A stretch of 64,000 nucleotides of DNA from Gammaproteobacteria bacterium (GCA_029863125.1 JAOTWB010000005.1:44886-108885); one strand, 5' to 3'; counted from the stretch's first letter, positions 48,191 through 58,178 are shown. The notes: generated by a model not told the origin, from the sequence alone. Program-made: numbers and translations.

Positions 48191-49123
48191 ATGAACGTTG
48201 TAATTTTCGGCAAGGGGTTCGGACGGCCCCGGCAATTTAGCCTGTCTGGCTTCAGGGCCGGTCTGGTTATTGTTGCGCTTGTCGGCATAGTGATCAGCGC
48301 GGGATTCGGAGGCGGCTACTGGTATTCGGCCAAGACCGGCTCGGGCGTCAGCACAAACGAACTGGCCGACCTGACGGGCGAACTGCAGGAGCAGCGCGAC
48401 AAGATCAAGGAGATTCGTCAAGGCAACGAAGACACGCTGGACGCACTTGCGATCCGCATTGCGCAAATGAATGCTCGCATGATCCGGCTGGACGCACTTG
48501 GCCGTCGCCTGACAGTAATGGCGGACATCGATGATGGTGAATTCGATTTCGAGTCGGATCCTGCGCTGGGTGGTCCGGAAGAACCGATGTCAGCTGGCTC
48601 CAATGTCGCCGTTCCCGAGATTGTCGACGCTATGCAATCGCTCGGCCATCAGCTGAACGACCGCGAAGCCCAACTCAGTATTCTCGAGGGCGTTCTGATG
48701 AACCAGAACCTCAAGGAACGCGTGTATCCGCAGGGTCGCCCGGTCGGCGCCGGCTGGATCTCGTCCTATTTTGGCAAGCGCACCGATCCATTTACGGGTA
48801 AGCCCGCCAATCATACGGGTGTCGATTTTGCCGGTAAGATGGGCGCCGAGATTATCGCCGTCGCTGACGGCGTGGTTACCTGGTCGGCTAAACGCTATGG
48901 CTACGGCATCATGGTCGAGGTCAACCACGGCAACGGTTACTCGACGCGCTATGCACACAACTTGGAAAACCTGGTCTCGGTCGGAGACGAGGTCAAGAAA
49001 GGACAGGTCGTTGCGCTCATGGGTGAAACCGGTCGCGCAACAGGGCCCAACCTGCATTTCGAGGTACTGCAGAACGGGCGCCGGGTCAATCCGGTCAAGT
49101 TCATTCCTGAAGCGTCGAAGTAA
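48191..49123 (+). CDS. M23 (LytM) domain envelope protein under c-di-GMP control
   Basis: A 310-residue protein with one N-terminal membrane helix (AGLVIVALVGIVISAGFGGGYWY), a coiled-coil region (ELADLTGELQEQRDKIKEIRQ, about residues 55-100) and a C-terminal LytM domain from about residue 185. The zinc ligands H208 and D212 (HTGVD) and H289, and the active-site H256 (RYAHNLE) are present, but the first residue of the HxH motif is Asn287 (GPNLHFEV). The gene occupies the place of Pseudomonas PA4404, between lpxC and secA. It may be a peptidoglycan endopeptidase or, given Asn287, a degenerate LytM regulator like EnvC/NlpD. Confidence 0.93.
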   Translation: MNVVIFGKGFGRPRQFSLSGFRAGLVIVALVGIVISAGFGGGYWYSAKTGSGVSTNELADLTGELQEQRDKIKEIRQGNEDTLDALAIRIAQMNARMIRLDALGRRLTVMADIDDGEFDFESDPALGGPEEPMSAGSNVAVPEIVDAMQSLGHQLNDREAQLSILEGVLMNQNLKERVYPQGRPVGAGWISSYFGKRTDPFTGKPANHTGVDFAGKMGAEIIAVADGVVTWSAKRYGYGIMVEVNHGNGYSTRYAHNLENLVSVGDEVKKGQVVALMGETGRATGPNLHFEVLQNGRRVNPVKFIPEASK

Positions 49124-49280
49124 GCTCGGCTAAATTCCGTTCCTGAATGGCTCGTCAAGGGCAGCCGCTCGGCGTCCTTGCGTTAGCAGATATTGCCCAT
49201 AAATCCCCACATTAGATTCTAAATAGCTCCGCGACACCTTAGAATAGCGGCCTTTGTTTCACCGGACCCGGGAGCCCTCA

Positions 49281-52184
49281 GTGGCCAAATTCCTGACAAG
49301 CATTTTTGGCAGCCGCAATCAGCGCCTGCTGCGTCAGTACTCAAATGTCGTCAAGAAGATCAATGCCCTCGAAGAAGGTGTGCAGGCGCTCGACGATAAT
49401 GCGCTAAAAGCAAAAACCACCGAGTTCAGGAAACGCTACGCAGACGGAGAAACCCTCGAAGCTCTGTTGCCTGAAGTATTCGCGATTGGCCGCGAAGCGG
49501 CCGTGCGTACCTTGCACATGCGGCCATTCGACGTGCAGCTGATCGGCGGGATGGTACTGCACGACGGCAATATCGCCGAGATGCGTACCGGCGAGGGCAA
49601 GACGCTGATGTCTACACTACCTGCCTATTTGAACGCGATCAGCAACGATGGCGTTCATATTGTCACCGTCAACGAATACCTTGCGCAACGTGACGCTGAC
49701 TGGATGCGCCCGATTTATGAGTTTCTCGGATTGACCGTTGGCGTTTCCAAAAGCGGTCAGAGCCAGGAAGAAAAGCGCGCCGCCTACCTATCGGACATTA
49801 CCTACGCCACGAACAACGAACTCGGCTTCGACTATTTACGAGACAACCTGGCGTTTTCGACCGAGGACAAGGTGCAGCGCAAACTCAATTTTGCAATTGT
49901 CGACGAAGTGGACTCGATTCTCATCGATGAAGCTCGCACGCCGTTAATTATTTCAGGTCCGGCCGAGTCCAGTACCGATCTCTATGCGCAGATCAATAAG
50001 CTGATACCGAAGCTCAAGCGGCAGGAAGAAACCGAAGAGCCATCGAATTACGAGATTACCGCTAACCAGGTCACGCTGGTCGATTCGCAGGGCAAGACGG
50101 TCACGGCTGACGGGGGTGATGGCGAACCGTCCGACGCTATGACGCTTGAGAAGGCGGTCGCTATTGCCGAAGAGCGCGATGCAGACGTCGTGCTCGTCGA
50201 CGGCAGCAAAAAGGTAGCCGCCTGTCGATTGGTGAGCCGCGGCGATTTTACCGTCGACGAAAAGGCGAAGCAGACTTACATGACCGAAGAGGGCCATGCG
50301 AAAGTTGAGGCGCTCATGGCTCGAGCGGGCCTTCTGGCAGAAGGTGAAAGCTTGTATGACGCCGGCAACATCCGCCTGCTCCATCACCTGAATTCGGCGC
50401 TGCGAGCGCATGCGATTTACCAGCGGGACGTGGACTATATCGTCAAGGACGGAGAGGTCGTTATCGTCGACGAGTTCACCGGCCGCACCATGCCCGGTCG
50501 CCGCTGGGGAGACGGACTGCACCAGGCCGTCGAGGCCAAGGAGGGCGTGGCGATCAAACAGGAGAACCAGACGGTCGCTTCGATCACGTTTCAGAACTAC
50601 TTCCGTCTGTACAAAAACCTGTCGGGGATGACCGGGACGGCTGATACAGAAGCCTTTGAATTCCAACAAATTTATGGTCTCGAAGTCGTTGTTATTCCGA
50701 CTCACAAGCCGATGATCCGGGAGGACCAGCCGGACCTCGTCTACCTGACCGAGAAGGACAAATACGAGGCGATTGTCGCAGATATCGTTGACTGCAGCGA
50801 ACGTGGCCAACCTGCACTGGTTGGCACCACCTCTATCGAAGCATCAGAATTGCTGTCCTCGTTTCTCACAAAACGGAAAATCAAACACGAGGTATTGAAC
50901 GCCAAGCAGCACGAGCGCGAAGCGCATATTGTGCAGAACGCGGGCCGGCCTGGTGCCATCACGATTGCGACCAACATGGCGGGTCGTGGTACTGACATCG
51001 TGCTGGGTGGCAGCCTCGATGCGGCTCTTGCCGACGCGGGCGACGGGGACGACGAGGCCAAGATCAGGAAAGACTGGGATGCCCGCCACGCGCAGGTCAT
51101 CGAAGCGGGTGGACTGCACATAGTCGGCACAGAGCGGCACGAATCCCGCCGTATCGACAACCAATTGAGGGGGCGCTCGGGACGCCAGGGCGACCCCGGG
51201 TCGTCCAGGTTCTACCTGTCGATGGAAGACACGCTGATGCGCATCTTCGGCGATCCGGAGCGCACCAAGAACCTGCTGTCGCGGGCCGGAATGCGAGAGG
51301 GTGAGGCGATCGAGAGCCGCCTCCTGACGCGCCAGATCGAGCGTGCACAGCGCAAGGTTGAGTCGCACAACTTTGATATTCGCAAGAACCTGCTCGAATA
51401 CGATGACGTCGCCAATGATCAGCGCAAGGTCGTCTACCATCAGCGCTCCGAACTCATGGATGCCGACGATATCTCCGAGTCGGTCGCTGCGATTCGGGAT
51501 GAGGTCGTGGAACAAATCGTGCATCAGTACATTCCTCCGGGAAGTCTGGATGAGATGTGGGACACGGAGGGACTGAGCCAAGCCCTCGAATCGGACTTCG
51601 GTTTGCGCGTAGACGCGTCGCGCTGGGTCAGCGATGACAAGACTTTGAGCGCGGAGGCGATCTGTCAGCGTTGTATCGATGAAGCCAGGAGTGCTTACGA
51701 TGCGAAGGTCAGTGAGATCGGCGCCGAGCTAATGCGCCGCGTCGAGAAGCAGGTCATGCTGCGTCAGCTCGATCATCACTGGAAGGAACACCTTGCCGGA
51801 ATGGATCACCTCAGGCAGGGAATCGGTTTGCGTTCCTATGCGCAAAAGAACCCGAAACAGGAATACAAGCGCGAGGCGTTCGAGATGTTTGGCGTCATGC
51901 TCGAGCAGGTCAAGCACGACACAATCAGCATTCTGTCCCGTATTCGAATCCAGGGCGAAGACGACCTGGACGAGGTGGCCGAGCGCAAGCGGGCCGCTGC
52001 GGCGATGAAGTTTCAGCATGCCGAAGCGTCGGTTCTGGGCACGCAGCCTTCCGCCCAGGGCGGGCAGCCGGCTGCGCAGCCGGCGCTGCCGTTCGTGCGC
52101 GACGGCCGTAAGATTGGCCGCAACGAACCGTGCCCCTGCGGATCAGGCAAGAAATTCAAGCAATGCCACGGCAAGCTGAACTAA
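49281..52184 (+). CDS. secA: Preprotein translocase ATPase SecA, with unusual insertion
   Basis: A 967-residue SecA, longer than the 901 of E. coli. Start is GTG with GGGAG six bases upstream ([20 protein letters not shown]). Walker A is [12 protein letters not shown]-like segment [17 protein letters not shown], then [13 protein letters not shown], the motor II region [14 protein letters not shown] and [13 protein letters not shown]. The C-terminal zinc tail [14 protein letters not shown] binds SecB. Relative to E. coli an extra segment, residues about 254-320, sits in nucleotide-binding domain 1 between [10 protein letters not shown] and [11 protein letters not shown]; it resembles the N-terminal domain of IF3. 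A TAGAAT at 49240-49245 could be its -10. Confidence 0.97.
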   Translation: MAKFLTSIFGSRNQRLLRQYSNVVKKINALEEGVQALDDNALKAKTTEFRKRYADGETLEALLPEVFAIGREAAVRTLHMRPFDVQLIGGMVLHDGNIAEMRTGEGKTLMSTLPAYLNAISNDGVHIVTVNEYLAQRDADWMRPIYEFLGLTVGVSKSGQSQEEKRAAYLSDITYATNNELGFDYLRDNLAFSTEDKVQRKLNFAIVDEVDSILIDEARTPLIISGPAESSTDLYAQINKLIPKLKRQEETEEPSNYEITANQVTLVDSQGKTVTADGGDGEPSDAMTLEKAVAIAEERDADVVLVDGSKKVAACRLVSRGDFTVDEKAKQTYMTEEGHAKVEALMARAGLLAEGESLYDAGNIRLLHHLNSALRAHAIYQRDVDYIVKDGEVVIVDEFTGRTMPGRRWGDGLHQAVEAKEGVAIKQENQTVASITFQNYFRLYKNLSGMTGTADTEAFEFQQIYGLEVVVIPTHKPMIREDQPDLVYLTEKDKYEAIVADIVDCSERGQPALVGTTSIEASELLSSFLTKRKIKHEVLNAKQHEREAHIVQNAGRPGAITIATNMAGRGTDIVLGGSLDAALADAGDGDDEAKIRKDWDARHAQVIEAGGLHIVGTERHESRRIDNQLRGRSGRQGDPGSSRFYLSMEDTLMRIFGDPERTKNLLSRAGMREGEAIESRLLTRQIERAQRKVESHNFDIRKNLLEYDDVANDQRKVVYHQRSELMDADDISESVAAIRDEVVEQIVHQYIPPGSLDEMWDTEGLSQALESDFGLRVDASRWVSDDKTLSAEAICQRCIDEARSAYDAKVSEIGAELMRRVEKQVMLRQLDHHWKEHLAGMDHLRQGIGLRSYAQKNPKQEYKREAFEMFGVMLEQVKHDTISILSRIRIQGEDDLDEVAERKRAAAAMKFQHAEASVLGTQPSAQGGQPAAQPALPFVRDGRKIGRNEPCPCGSGKKFKQCHGKLN
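50040..50240 (+). other. IF3-N-like segment inside SecA
   Basis: Residues about 254-320 of SecA contain [17 protein letters not shown], then a Gly/Asp-rich turn, then [18 protein letters not shown] and [14 protein letters not shown]. The IF3 N-terminal domain of E. coli reads in the same order NGEIRAQEVRLTGLEGE, SLREALEKAEEAGVDLV and PPVCRIMDYGKF. Shared positions include E-I-x-A, V-x-L, L-x-x-A, A-E-E, D-x-V, C-R and G-x-F. I compared it by eye only. Its role, if folded as such, is unknown. Confidence 0.65.
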
Positions 52185-52196
52185 GCCCAAACGTTA

Positions 52197-52592
52197 ATGA
52201 ATCATTTCGACGTCGCCGCCGGCATCCTTTTTGATTCTCAAGGCCGGGTACTGATTGCAGAGCGACTGGGAGACGGCCCTTTCCACGGAATGTGGGAGTT
52301 TCCCGGCGGCAAAATTGGCCCGGATGAATCCGCGCCGCAGGCTTTGTCCCGAGAACTCGCTGAAGAGCTGGGTATCGAGGTGACGCACTGTTCTTCCTTG
52401 ATAAACCTGCGTCACGAGTATGACGATCGAATTGTAACGATCGAGTTCTTCATTGTCAGTGGCTGGAACAGTGATCCCGTGGGACGGGAAGGCCAGGAAC
52501 TGCGCTGGGTCCGCAAAGACAGGCTCGGCGCGCAAAACCTGCTGCCGGCCGACATGCCGGTCATAGAAGTGCTTCAGCAGATGGAAAGCTGA
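52197..52592 (+). CDS. mutT: 8-oxo-dGTP diphosphatase MutT
   Basis: A 131-residue Nudix hydrolase that removes 8-oxo-dGTP from the nucleotide pool. The full Nudix box is present: G-G-K-I-G-P-D-E-S then ALSRELAEELGI, with GMWEFPGG before it as in MutT. It follows secA after 12 bases, as in many gammaproteobacteria, and its end overlaps the convergent zapD end by 19 bp. Confidence 0.94.
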   Translation: MNHFDVAAGILFDSQGRVLIAERLGDGPFHGMWEFPGGKIGPDESAPQALSRELAEELGIEVTHCSSLINLRHEYDDRIVTIEFFIVSGWNSDPVGREGQELRWVRKDRLGAQNLLPADMPVIEVLQQMES

Positions 52593-53374
52593 AATGGGAC
52601 GTCGTGCCCCGTCTGTACGGCACGACTGTCGATAGTCGACCACTCCAGGAAACGTATTGTGAACCGGTGTTGACTGCCGCTGATCTCGGGGAAAAGTGGG
52701 CTGTCGCCAGCCAGGCTGACGCGCAGCAACCGGCAGTTGGCGTCTTTTTGCATGTTGTGCTGGTACATGCCGTTGATGGCCATCTGGTCCGCGGGCCGGG
52801 CGCTCTCCCGGATGAGCCAGAGAGACTCGCTCACCGCGTCGCAAATCGGACGAATCGAGCCGATCCAGCGATTGAGATCCTCCTGTCGGCGCGCGATTGG
52901 CTGACGCAGCCAGTGGCTATATTCCGGAAGATCGAATTCGCAGGTGCCTCCCGGAATGGCGCTGCGGTGCTTGATAGCATTCAGGAATTCGCTGTCCTTG
53001 ATCGGCTGCAGAAACCCGCTCCCGATGCGGCCGATTTCCTCGCGGCTCGCGACGAGGTTGCGAACCAGGGCGGCTAGGCGGGCGTTGTCGACTCCCGGCT
53101 GGCTCTGGAAGCGTTCCAGAACACCGAGCTGATGGTCAAGTTCCTTGAGAACCTCGCTGCGAACATCGCCCCGCGAGAGAATGGCGAGAATCTCGAGCAA
53201 CGAGGAAATAGTGGCTCTCGTGGCCCAATCCGCCTCTTTCTCGGCGTTGTACAGCATTTGCTGGTAGAGGAACTCGAGTCGCAGAAACGTGCGCATGCGC
53301 TCAGACAGTGGCTGCTCATAATGTGCTGCACCGGTAGCGGTACGGGCGGCGACTTCCCCAGCGAGTTTGACCAT
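52574..53374 (-). CDS. zapD: Cell division protein ZapD
   Basis: A 266-residue ZapD (DUF1342), which crosslinks FtsZ filaments. The opening YEQPLSERMRTFLRLEFLYQQ is the family signature; SEVLKELDHQLGVLERF, CEFDLPEYSHWL and ISGSQHRFTIRFLEW are conserved. The ATG at 53374 (MVKLAGEVAAR) is chosen because the frame upstream runs antiphase into coaE. It follows coaE on the same strand, the normal coaE-zapD order; the small gene yacG, which usually comes next, is absent. Confidence 0.93.
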   Translation of the reverse strand: MVKLAGEVAARTATGAAHYEQPLSERMRTFLRLEFLYQQMLYNAEKEADWATRATISSLLEILAILSRGDVRSEVLKELDHQLGVLERFQSQPGVDNARLAALVRNLVASREEIGRIGSGFLQPIKDSEFLNAIKHRSAIPGGTCEFDLPEYSHWLRQPIARRQEDLNRWIGSIRPICDAVSESLWLIRESARPADQMAINGMYQHNMQKDANCRLLRVSLAGDSPLFPEISGSQHRFTIRFLEWSTIDSRAVQTGHDVPFQLSIC

Positions 53375-53444
53375 GTGGCTATTCTGCGCCACCGGATGCC
53401 GGGTGGCAAATGGACCGGAATTGCCGCAAAAAAGAGCGCCGCCC

Positions 53445-54071
53445 CTATCTGTCGCGGCCCGCCAGGTCCCGGAAGGTCTGGTCCAGATCACGGACCTGGC
53501 GCCGCGTCTCGTCCAGCCCGTGATCGTTATCGATAATGTCATCAGCAATCGCGAGGCGTGCCTGCCGGCTCGCCTGCGCGGAGAGGATGCGGCGCGCCTG
53601 TTCGACGGTCTCTGTATCTCGTGCCAGCAGTCTCTGAATCTGCCGTTCCTCGTCACAGTCAACCACCACGATTCGGTCCACGAACTCGGCCAGCGGTGAG
53701 CCTACCAGCAGAGGCACGACGATGATCTGGTACGGGCCGGTCGCCATGCTCGCCTGGCGCCGCGTTTCTGCGCCAATGCGTGGGTGCAGGATTGCCTCGA
53801 GTTCGCGGCGCGCGTCCTCGTCTGAAAAAATCCGCCGGCGCATGGCGGCGCGGTCAAAATGGCCGCGGGTGTCGAAGACCTCATCGCCAAATCGTGCGCG
53901 AATCTCATCGAGCGCGGGTTGGCCGGGTTGCACGACCTCACGTGCGATAACGTCGGTATCGATGATGGGCACGCCGAGTTCGGCAAACATGTCAGCGACC
54001 GTCGACTTGCCGCTAGCAATGCCGCCTGTCAGGCCTATTCGAAGAGGCTGTCTATTCTTGACGGGGCTCAC
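53445..54071 (-). CDS. coaE: Dephospho-CoA kinase
   Basis: A 208-residue kinase doing the last step of coenzyme A synthesis. The P-loop GLTGGIASGKSTV and DTDVIAREVVQPG are diagnostic, with the LID-region FVDRIVVVDCDEERQIQRL. The start is GTG, directly after the pilD stop codon. The order pilD-coaE-zapD is common in gammaproteobacteria. Confidence 0.96.
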   Translation of the reverse strand: MSPVKNRQPLRIGLTGGIASGKSTVADMFAELGVPIIDTDVIAREVVQPGQPALDEIRARFGDEVFDTRGHFDRAAMRRRIFSDEDARRELEAILHPRIGAETRRQASMATGPYQIIVVPLLVGSPLAEFVDRIVVVDCDEERQIQRLLARDTETVEQARRILSAQASRQARLAIADDIIDNDHGLDETRRQVRDLDQTFRDLAGRDR

Positions 54072-54959
54072 TCAGATCATCAGGTCAAGGTAGGTATTCA
54101 TGATCGCGTCACCCCACAGCATCGCGATCCAGCCGGCGCCGGCCAGGTACGGCCCGAAAGGTATTGGAACGCTGCGTTCATGACGCTTGAAAACCATCAT
54201 GCCAATGCCCACGATGGCACCGACGACGGCGGACATGAGTATGATCACCGGCAGCTGCTGCCAACCGAGCCAGGCGCCGAGAGCTGCCAGCAGCTTGAAA
54301 TCGCCGTATCCCATACCCTCCTTGCCGGTTACGAGCTTAAAAAGCTGGTACACACCCCACAGGCTCAGGTAGCCCGCCGTCGCGCCGACGATGGCGTCCC
54401 GCGGGGCGATGAACAGCGTTTCACTGCCGGCCACCGGGTGAAACAGGCTCATCAACAGGCCGATCCACATCAGCGGCAGCACGATCGAGTCGGGAATAAG
54501 CTGTGTATCCGCATCGATGACGCTGATGGTCACGAGTGCGAACGTCATGATTATTGCCATCGCCGACTCCCAGCCGACGCCAAATCGCCAGGCGCAGGCA
54601 GCTGCCAGCAACGCAGCCAGCAGCTCGACGAGCGGATATCGGGCCGATATCGATTCCTTGCAGTTTGCACACTTCCCGCCAAGGATCAGGTAGCTGATTA
54701 CCGGAATGTTCTGCCAGGCCTTGATCGCTTGGCCGCACGACGGGCAGCGGGATCTTGGCACGATTAGGTCGAACCGGTCTTCGGGCATTTCCTGCAGTGG
54801 CGGGGTCTTGCCGAGCTCTTCGCACTGCTCGCGCCATTCGCGTTCCATCATGAGCGGGAGTCGGTAAATCACGACGTTGAGGAAGCTGCCGATGACCAGC
54901 GCGATAGCAAAAACCACGGCAATGAAAGCTGGCGCCGACTGCGTGAACAGTTCAAGCAT
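54072..54959 (-). CDS. pilD: Prepilin peptidase PilD
   Basis: A 295-residue aspartic peptidase and N-methyltransferase that cuts leader peptides from type IV prepilins. The zinc-binding domain has CPSCGQ and CANCKE; the two catalytic aspartates are in VIDADTQLIPD and GYGDFKLLA. About eight membrane helices are predicted. Its substrates here include the two pilins at 58.2-59.3 kb. It is separated from pilC by an intrinsic terminator, so it is transcribed with coaE and zapD. Confidence 0.96.
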   Translation of the reverse strand: MLELFTQSAPAFIAVVFAIALVIGSFLNVVIYRLPLMMEREWREQCEELGKTPPLQEMPEDRFDLIVPRSRCPSCGQAIKAWQNIPVISYLILGGKCANCKESISARYPLVELLAALLAAACAWRFGVGWESAMAIIMTFALVTISVIDADTQLIPDSIVLPLMWIGLLMSLFHPVAGSETLFIAPRDAIVGATAGYLSLWGVYQLFKLVTGKEGMGYGDFKLLAALGAWLGWQQLPVIILMSAVVGAIVGIGMMVFKRHERSVPIPFGPYLAGAGWIAMLWGDAIMNTYLDLMI

Positions 54960-54994
54960 GCTGTGTCTCCGTCAAACTTGTTGGCGGCCGAAAC

Positions 54995-55033
54995 AAAAAC
55001 GGCGCCCGGAGTGTCCTCCGAACGCCGTTTTAT
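54995..55033 (-). terminator. Intrinsic terminator between pilC and pilD
   Basis: AAAACGGCG (54996-55004) pairs with CGCCGTTTT (55023-55031), with an inner stem CGGAG/CTCCG (55007-55011 and 55016-55020). On the minus strand it ends CGCCGTTTTTG, directly downstream of pilC. It should end the pilC transcript. Confidence 0.85.
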
Positions 55034-55051
55034 TGCAAATAAGGCGGGGTG

Positions 55052-56278
55052 CTAGACGACCGCGCCCAGCTTGAAGATAGGCAGGTACATCGCGACAACG
55101 AGGCCACCCACCAATATGCCGAGAATACCCATGATCATCGGTTCCAGCAGGCTGCTGAGGTTGTCCACAGCGTCATCGACGTCCGCCTCGTAGAAATCCG
55201 CGACCTTCGACGACATCTCGTCGAGTGAGCCGGATTCCTCACCGACCGCAATCATCTGGATCACCATATTCGGAAACAGGCCCGTGTTTTCCATGGACTG
55301 CTGCAGCCGCTGCCCGGTGGCCACCTCGTCACGCATTTCCAGAACGCCGACTTCGTAAACGATATTGCCCGTCGCACCGGCAACGGATTCCAGCGCCTCA
55401 ACCAGCGGCACGCCGGCTGCAAACATCGTTGATAGTGTCCGTGCGTAACGCGCGATGGCTGCTTTTTCCAGGATAGGTCCGATGATCGGCATCTTCAGCA
55501 TCAGGCGATCGAGGAAATGTCGAAACGGCCGCGAGCGCTTCTTGAAGTAGATGAACGCCGAGCCCGCGGCGCCCATGATTATCAGAATGAAGAAACCCTT
55601 CGAACGCACAAAGGCCGACAGGTCGATCACCATGCGGGTAAAGCCCGGCAGGTCGGCGCCGAAGCCCTTGAACAGGTCCTCGAACGAAGGAATAACGAAG
55701 ATCAGGAGAATAGTGGTGACGATGAACGCTACGGCAAGAACAGCAGCCGGGTAGGTCAGCGCTTTCTTGATCTTTTTCTTGATGGCCTCGGTTTTTTCTT
55801 TGTACGTTGCAATCTTGTCGAGCAAGCTCTCCAATGCACCGGCCTGCTCGCCGGCCTCTACGAGGTTGACAAAAAGATCGTCGAAGTAGAGCGGCTGCTT
55901 GGCCAGGGCCTCGGCCAGTGCGCTACCGCCCTCAACGTCGGCCTTGATGCCAAGAATCAGCTTCTGCATTGCCGCATTTTCATGACCATTGCCGACGATC
56001 TCGAAGGCCTGTACCAGCGGAATACCGGCGGCCAACATCGTCGCAAGCTGACGACTGAAAATAGCAATATCGGCGGTTTCGATCTTGCCGCCGCCAGAAA
56101 ACAAGCCCTTGCGCTGCTTGCGGATGCGCGTTGGAACGACGCCCTGACGCCGCAGATCGGCACGTACCGATGCTTCATCGTTGGCGAGGGTCTTGCCTTT
56201 TACTTTTTTGCCGCTCTTGTCGGTTCCTTCCCACAAAAAGGGCGTGCTAATTGCAGCTGATTCAGCCATCTTTCTCAT
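55052..56278 (-). CDS. pilC: Type IV pilus inner-membrane platform protein PilC
   Basis: A 408-residue GspF-family protein with two T2SSF domains (roughly residues 70-195 and 275-395) and three membrane segments (AVLAVAFIVTTILLIFVIPSF, GFFILIIMGAAGSAFIYF, MIMGILGILVGGLVVAMYLPIF). FSRQLATMLAAGIPLVQAFEIV and ARYARTLSTMFAAGVPLVEALE are the paired repeat signatures. It couples the PilB motor to pilin assembly. A start three codons later (MAESAA) is possible. It lies 20 bases after pilB. Confidence 0.96.
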   Translation of the reverse strand: MRKMAESAAISTPFLWEGTDKSGKKVKGKTLANDEASVRADLRRQGVVPTRIRKQRKGLFSGGGKIETADIAIFSRQLATMLAAGIPLVQAFEIVGNGHENAAMQKLILGIKADVEGGSALAEALAKQPLYFDDLFVNLVEAGEQAGALESLLDKIATYKEKTEAIKKKIKKALTYPAAVLAVAFIVTTILLIFVIPSFEDLFKGFGADLPGFTRMVIDLSAFVRSKGFFILIIMGAAGSAFIYFKKRSRPFRHFLDRLMLKMPIIGPILEKAAIARYARTLSTMFAAGVPLVEALESVAGATGNIVYEVGVLEMRDEVATGQRLQQSMENTGLFPNMVIQMIAVGEESGSLDEMSSKVADFYEADVDDAVDNLSSLLEPMIMGILGILVGGLVVAMYLPIFKLGAVV

Positions 56279-56298
56279 CCATCAGTTCAGTATGAATT

Positions 56299-58017
56299 CT
56301 ATTCAATTGTAACGCGGTTGACCTCTTCAAGACTGGTAAGCCCTTCCTTGACTTTGTTCAAACCGGCGTGTCGCAAATCGATAACCCCTTCCTTGGCCGC
56401 CTGGTCAGCAATTTGCATGGCGTTACCACCCTCCATGATGATGCGACCCATGACCTCCGAGACCTCCATCACCTGGAAGATGCCGAGGCGACCTTTGTAG
56501 CCGCTGTTACACAGCTTGCAGCCTTTGGGTCCGAAAATCGTCAGTCCCGCCTCGATTTCTTCAGCCGAGAAGCCCTCTTTCTCGAGCGCTTCTTGTGGAA
56601 TATCCCTGACTTCCTTGCAGTTGCCGCACAATCGCCGCGCAAGGCGCTGGGCAATAATCAGGCTGACGGAGGTAGCGATCGCATACGGCTTGACGCCCAT
56701 GTCGACCATTCGGGTCAGTGTTTTCGGCGCGTCGTTGGTGTGCAGCGTCGACAGCACCAGGTGACCTGTCTGCGCGGCCTTGATCGCGATTTCGGCGGTC
56801 TCGAGGTCGCGAATCTCGCCCACCATGATTACATCCGGATCCTGGCGGAGAAACGCTTTGAGCGCTGAGGCAAACGTCAGGCCGACCTTGGGATTGACGT
56901 TGACCTGGTTGATGCCGGGCAGGTTGATTTCAGCCGGATCTTCGGCCGTTGAAATATTGCGATCTTCGGTGTTGAGAATATTCAGCCCCGTATAAAGCGA
57001 CACCGTCTTACCGGAGCCAGTCGGGCCCGTAACGAGAATCATGCCGTACGGCTTGGCAAGGTGTTTCTCATACAGTGCGCGCTGATCGTCTTCGTAGCCC
57101 AGCATTTCAATGCCGAGCTTGGCGCTGGATGGATCGAGAATACGCAGGACGATTTTTTCACCGAACAATGTCGGGCACGTGTTGACACGAAAGTCGATCG
57201 CGCGGTTTTTCGAAAGGCGCATCTTGATGCGGCCATCCTGTGGTACTCGTCGCTCGGCGATGTCCATTCGAGACATGACTTTTAATCGGGCACAGACCTT
57301 GTTTGCAAGTACGACGGGTGGCTGTGCTACTTCGGACAAGACGCCGTCGAGGCGGGTTCTGACCCGGAAGATCTTCTCGTAAGGTTCAAAGTGCACGTCC
57401 GATGCGCCGCGTTTGATCGCATCGAGCAGCACTTTGTTTACAAAGCGAACAACAGGCGCATCTTCTACGTCGTCACGCGCCTCTTCCTCGCGGTGATCTT
57501 CTTCGCCGCTGATGTCGAGATTTTCGAGATCGAAGTCATCGTCATCGAGGCCGCCCATACTCGTGTCGACGGCATCGATCGCCTTGTTGATTCTTTCTTC
57601 GAGTTTGTCCTGCTCGACCACAACCGGGTCAACACGCAAACTCGTCGCGAATTTGATGTCGTCGATCGCCTGCAGATTGGTCGGATCTGAAATTCCCAGA
57701 AACAGTCGCTGGCCGCGTTTCACCAGCGGCAGCACCCGATGTTTGCTGATCAGTTTCTGATCAACGGCACGGACACTGTCGAGATCGATCTCGATGGCAT
57801 CGAGGTCGAGCAGTGGAACGCCAAATTCGTGCGATGCGGCGACGGCGATCGCCCTGGCATTGGCGAGCTCGGCACTGACGAGGTACGCAATAAGAGGCAG
57901 TCGCTCCTTCTTGGCGGCTTCAGATGCCTCCTGAAGCTGGTCCTCAGCGATGATGCCGTCCTGGACCAGGCGCCGGGGCAAGCCTGCGAGGTTCGATTGG
58001 GAAGCGGTTGCTGCCAT
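56299..58017 (-). CDS. pilB: Type IV pilus extension ATPase PilB
   Basis: A 572-residue secretion ATPase of the GspE/PilB class. An N-terminal MshEN-type domain (residues about 10-150, with LRLFLGISDPTNLQAIDDIKF-like sequence) is a known c-di-GMP-binding module in some relatives. Walker A is GPTGSGKT, the Asp box, Walker B VGEIRDLETAEIA, and the zinc site has CGNCK and CKLCNSGYKGR. The linker EEDHREEEARDDVED is acidic. No retraction ATPase (PilT) is in the window. Confidence 0.97.
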   Translation of the reverse strand: MAATASQSNLAGLPRRLVQDGIIAEDQLQEASEAAKKERLPLIAYLVSAELANARAIAVAASHEFGVPLLDLDAIEIDLDSVRAVDQKLISKHRVLPLVKRGQRLFLGISDPTNLQAIDDIKFATSLRVDPVVVEQDKLEERINKAIDAVDTSMGGLDDDDFDLENLDISGEEDHREEEARDDVEDAPVVRFVNKVLLDAIKRGASDVHFEPYEKIFRVRTRLDGVLSEVAQPPVVLANKVCARLKVMSRMDIAERRVPQDGRIKMRLSKNRAIDFRVNTCPTLFGEKIVLRILDPSSAKLGIEMLGYEDDQRALYEKHLAKPYGMILVTGPTGSGKTVSLYTGLNILNTEDRNISTAEDPAEINLPGINQVNVNPKVGLTFASALKAFLRQDPDVIMVGEIRDLETAEIAIKAAQTGHLVLSTLHTNDAPKTLTRMVDMGVKPYAIATSVSLIIAQRLARRLCGNCKEVRDIPQEALEKEGFSAEEIEAGLTIFGPKGCKLCNSGYKGRLGIFQVMEVSEVMGRIIMEGGNAMQIADQAAKEGVIDLRHAGLNKVKEGLTSLEEVNRVTIE

Positions 58018-58178
58018 ACCTTAATTACACTGTCGCGTTTCTCTGAGCATCACAGTCTCACTGATCCAAGTCGGCGATTCAACCGGATTTTGTGCGGGGG
58101 TTCACAGTTACGGCAATTGATTAAGTCAAACGCTGAAAATACACGATTTGGAGGATACAAGCGGATCCCGATGGGGCG

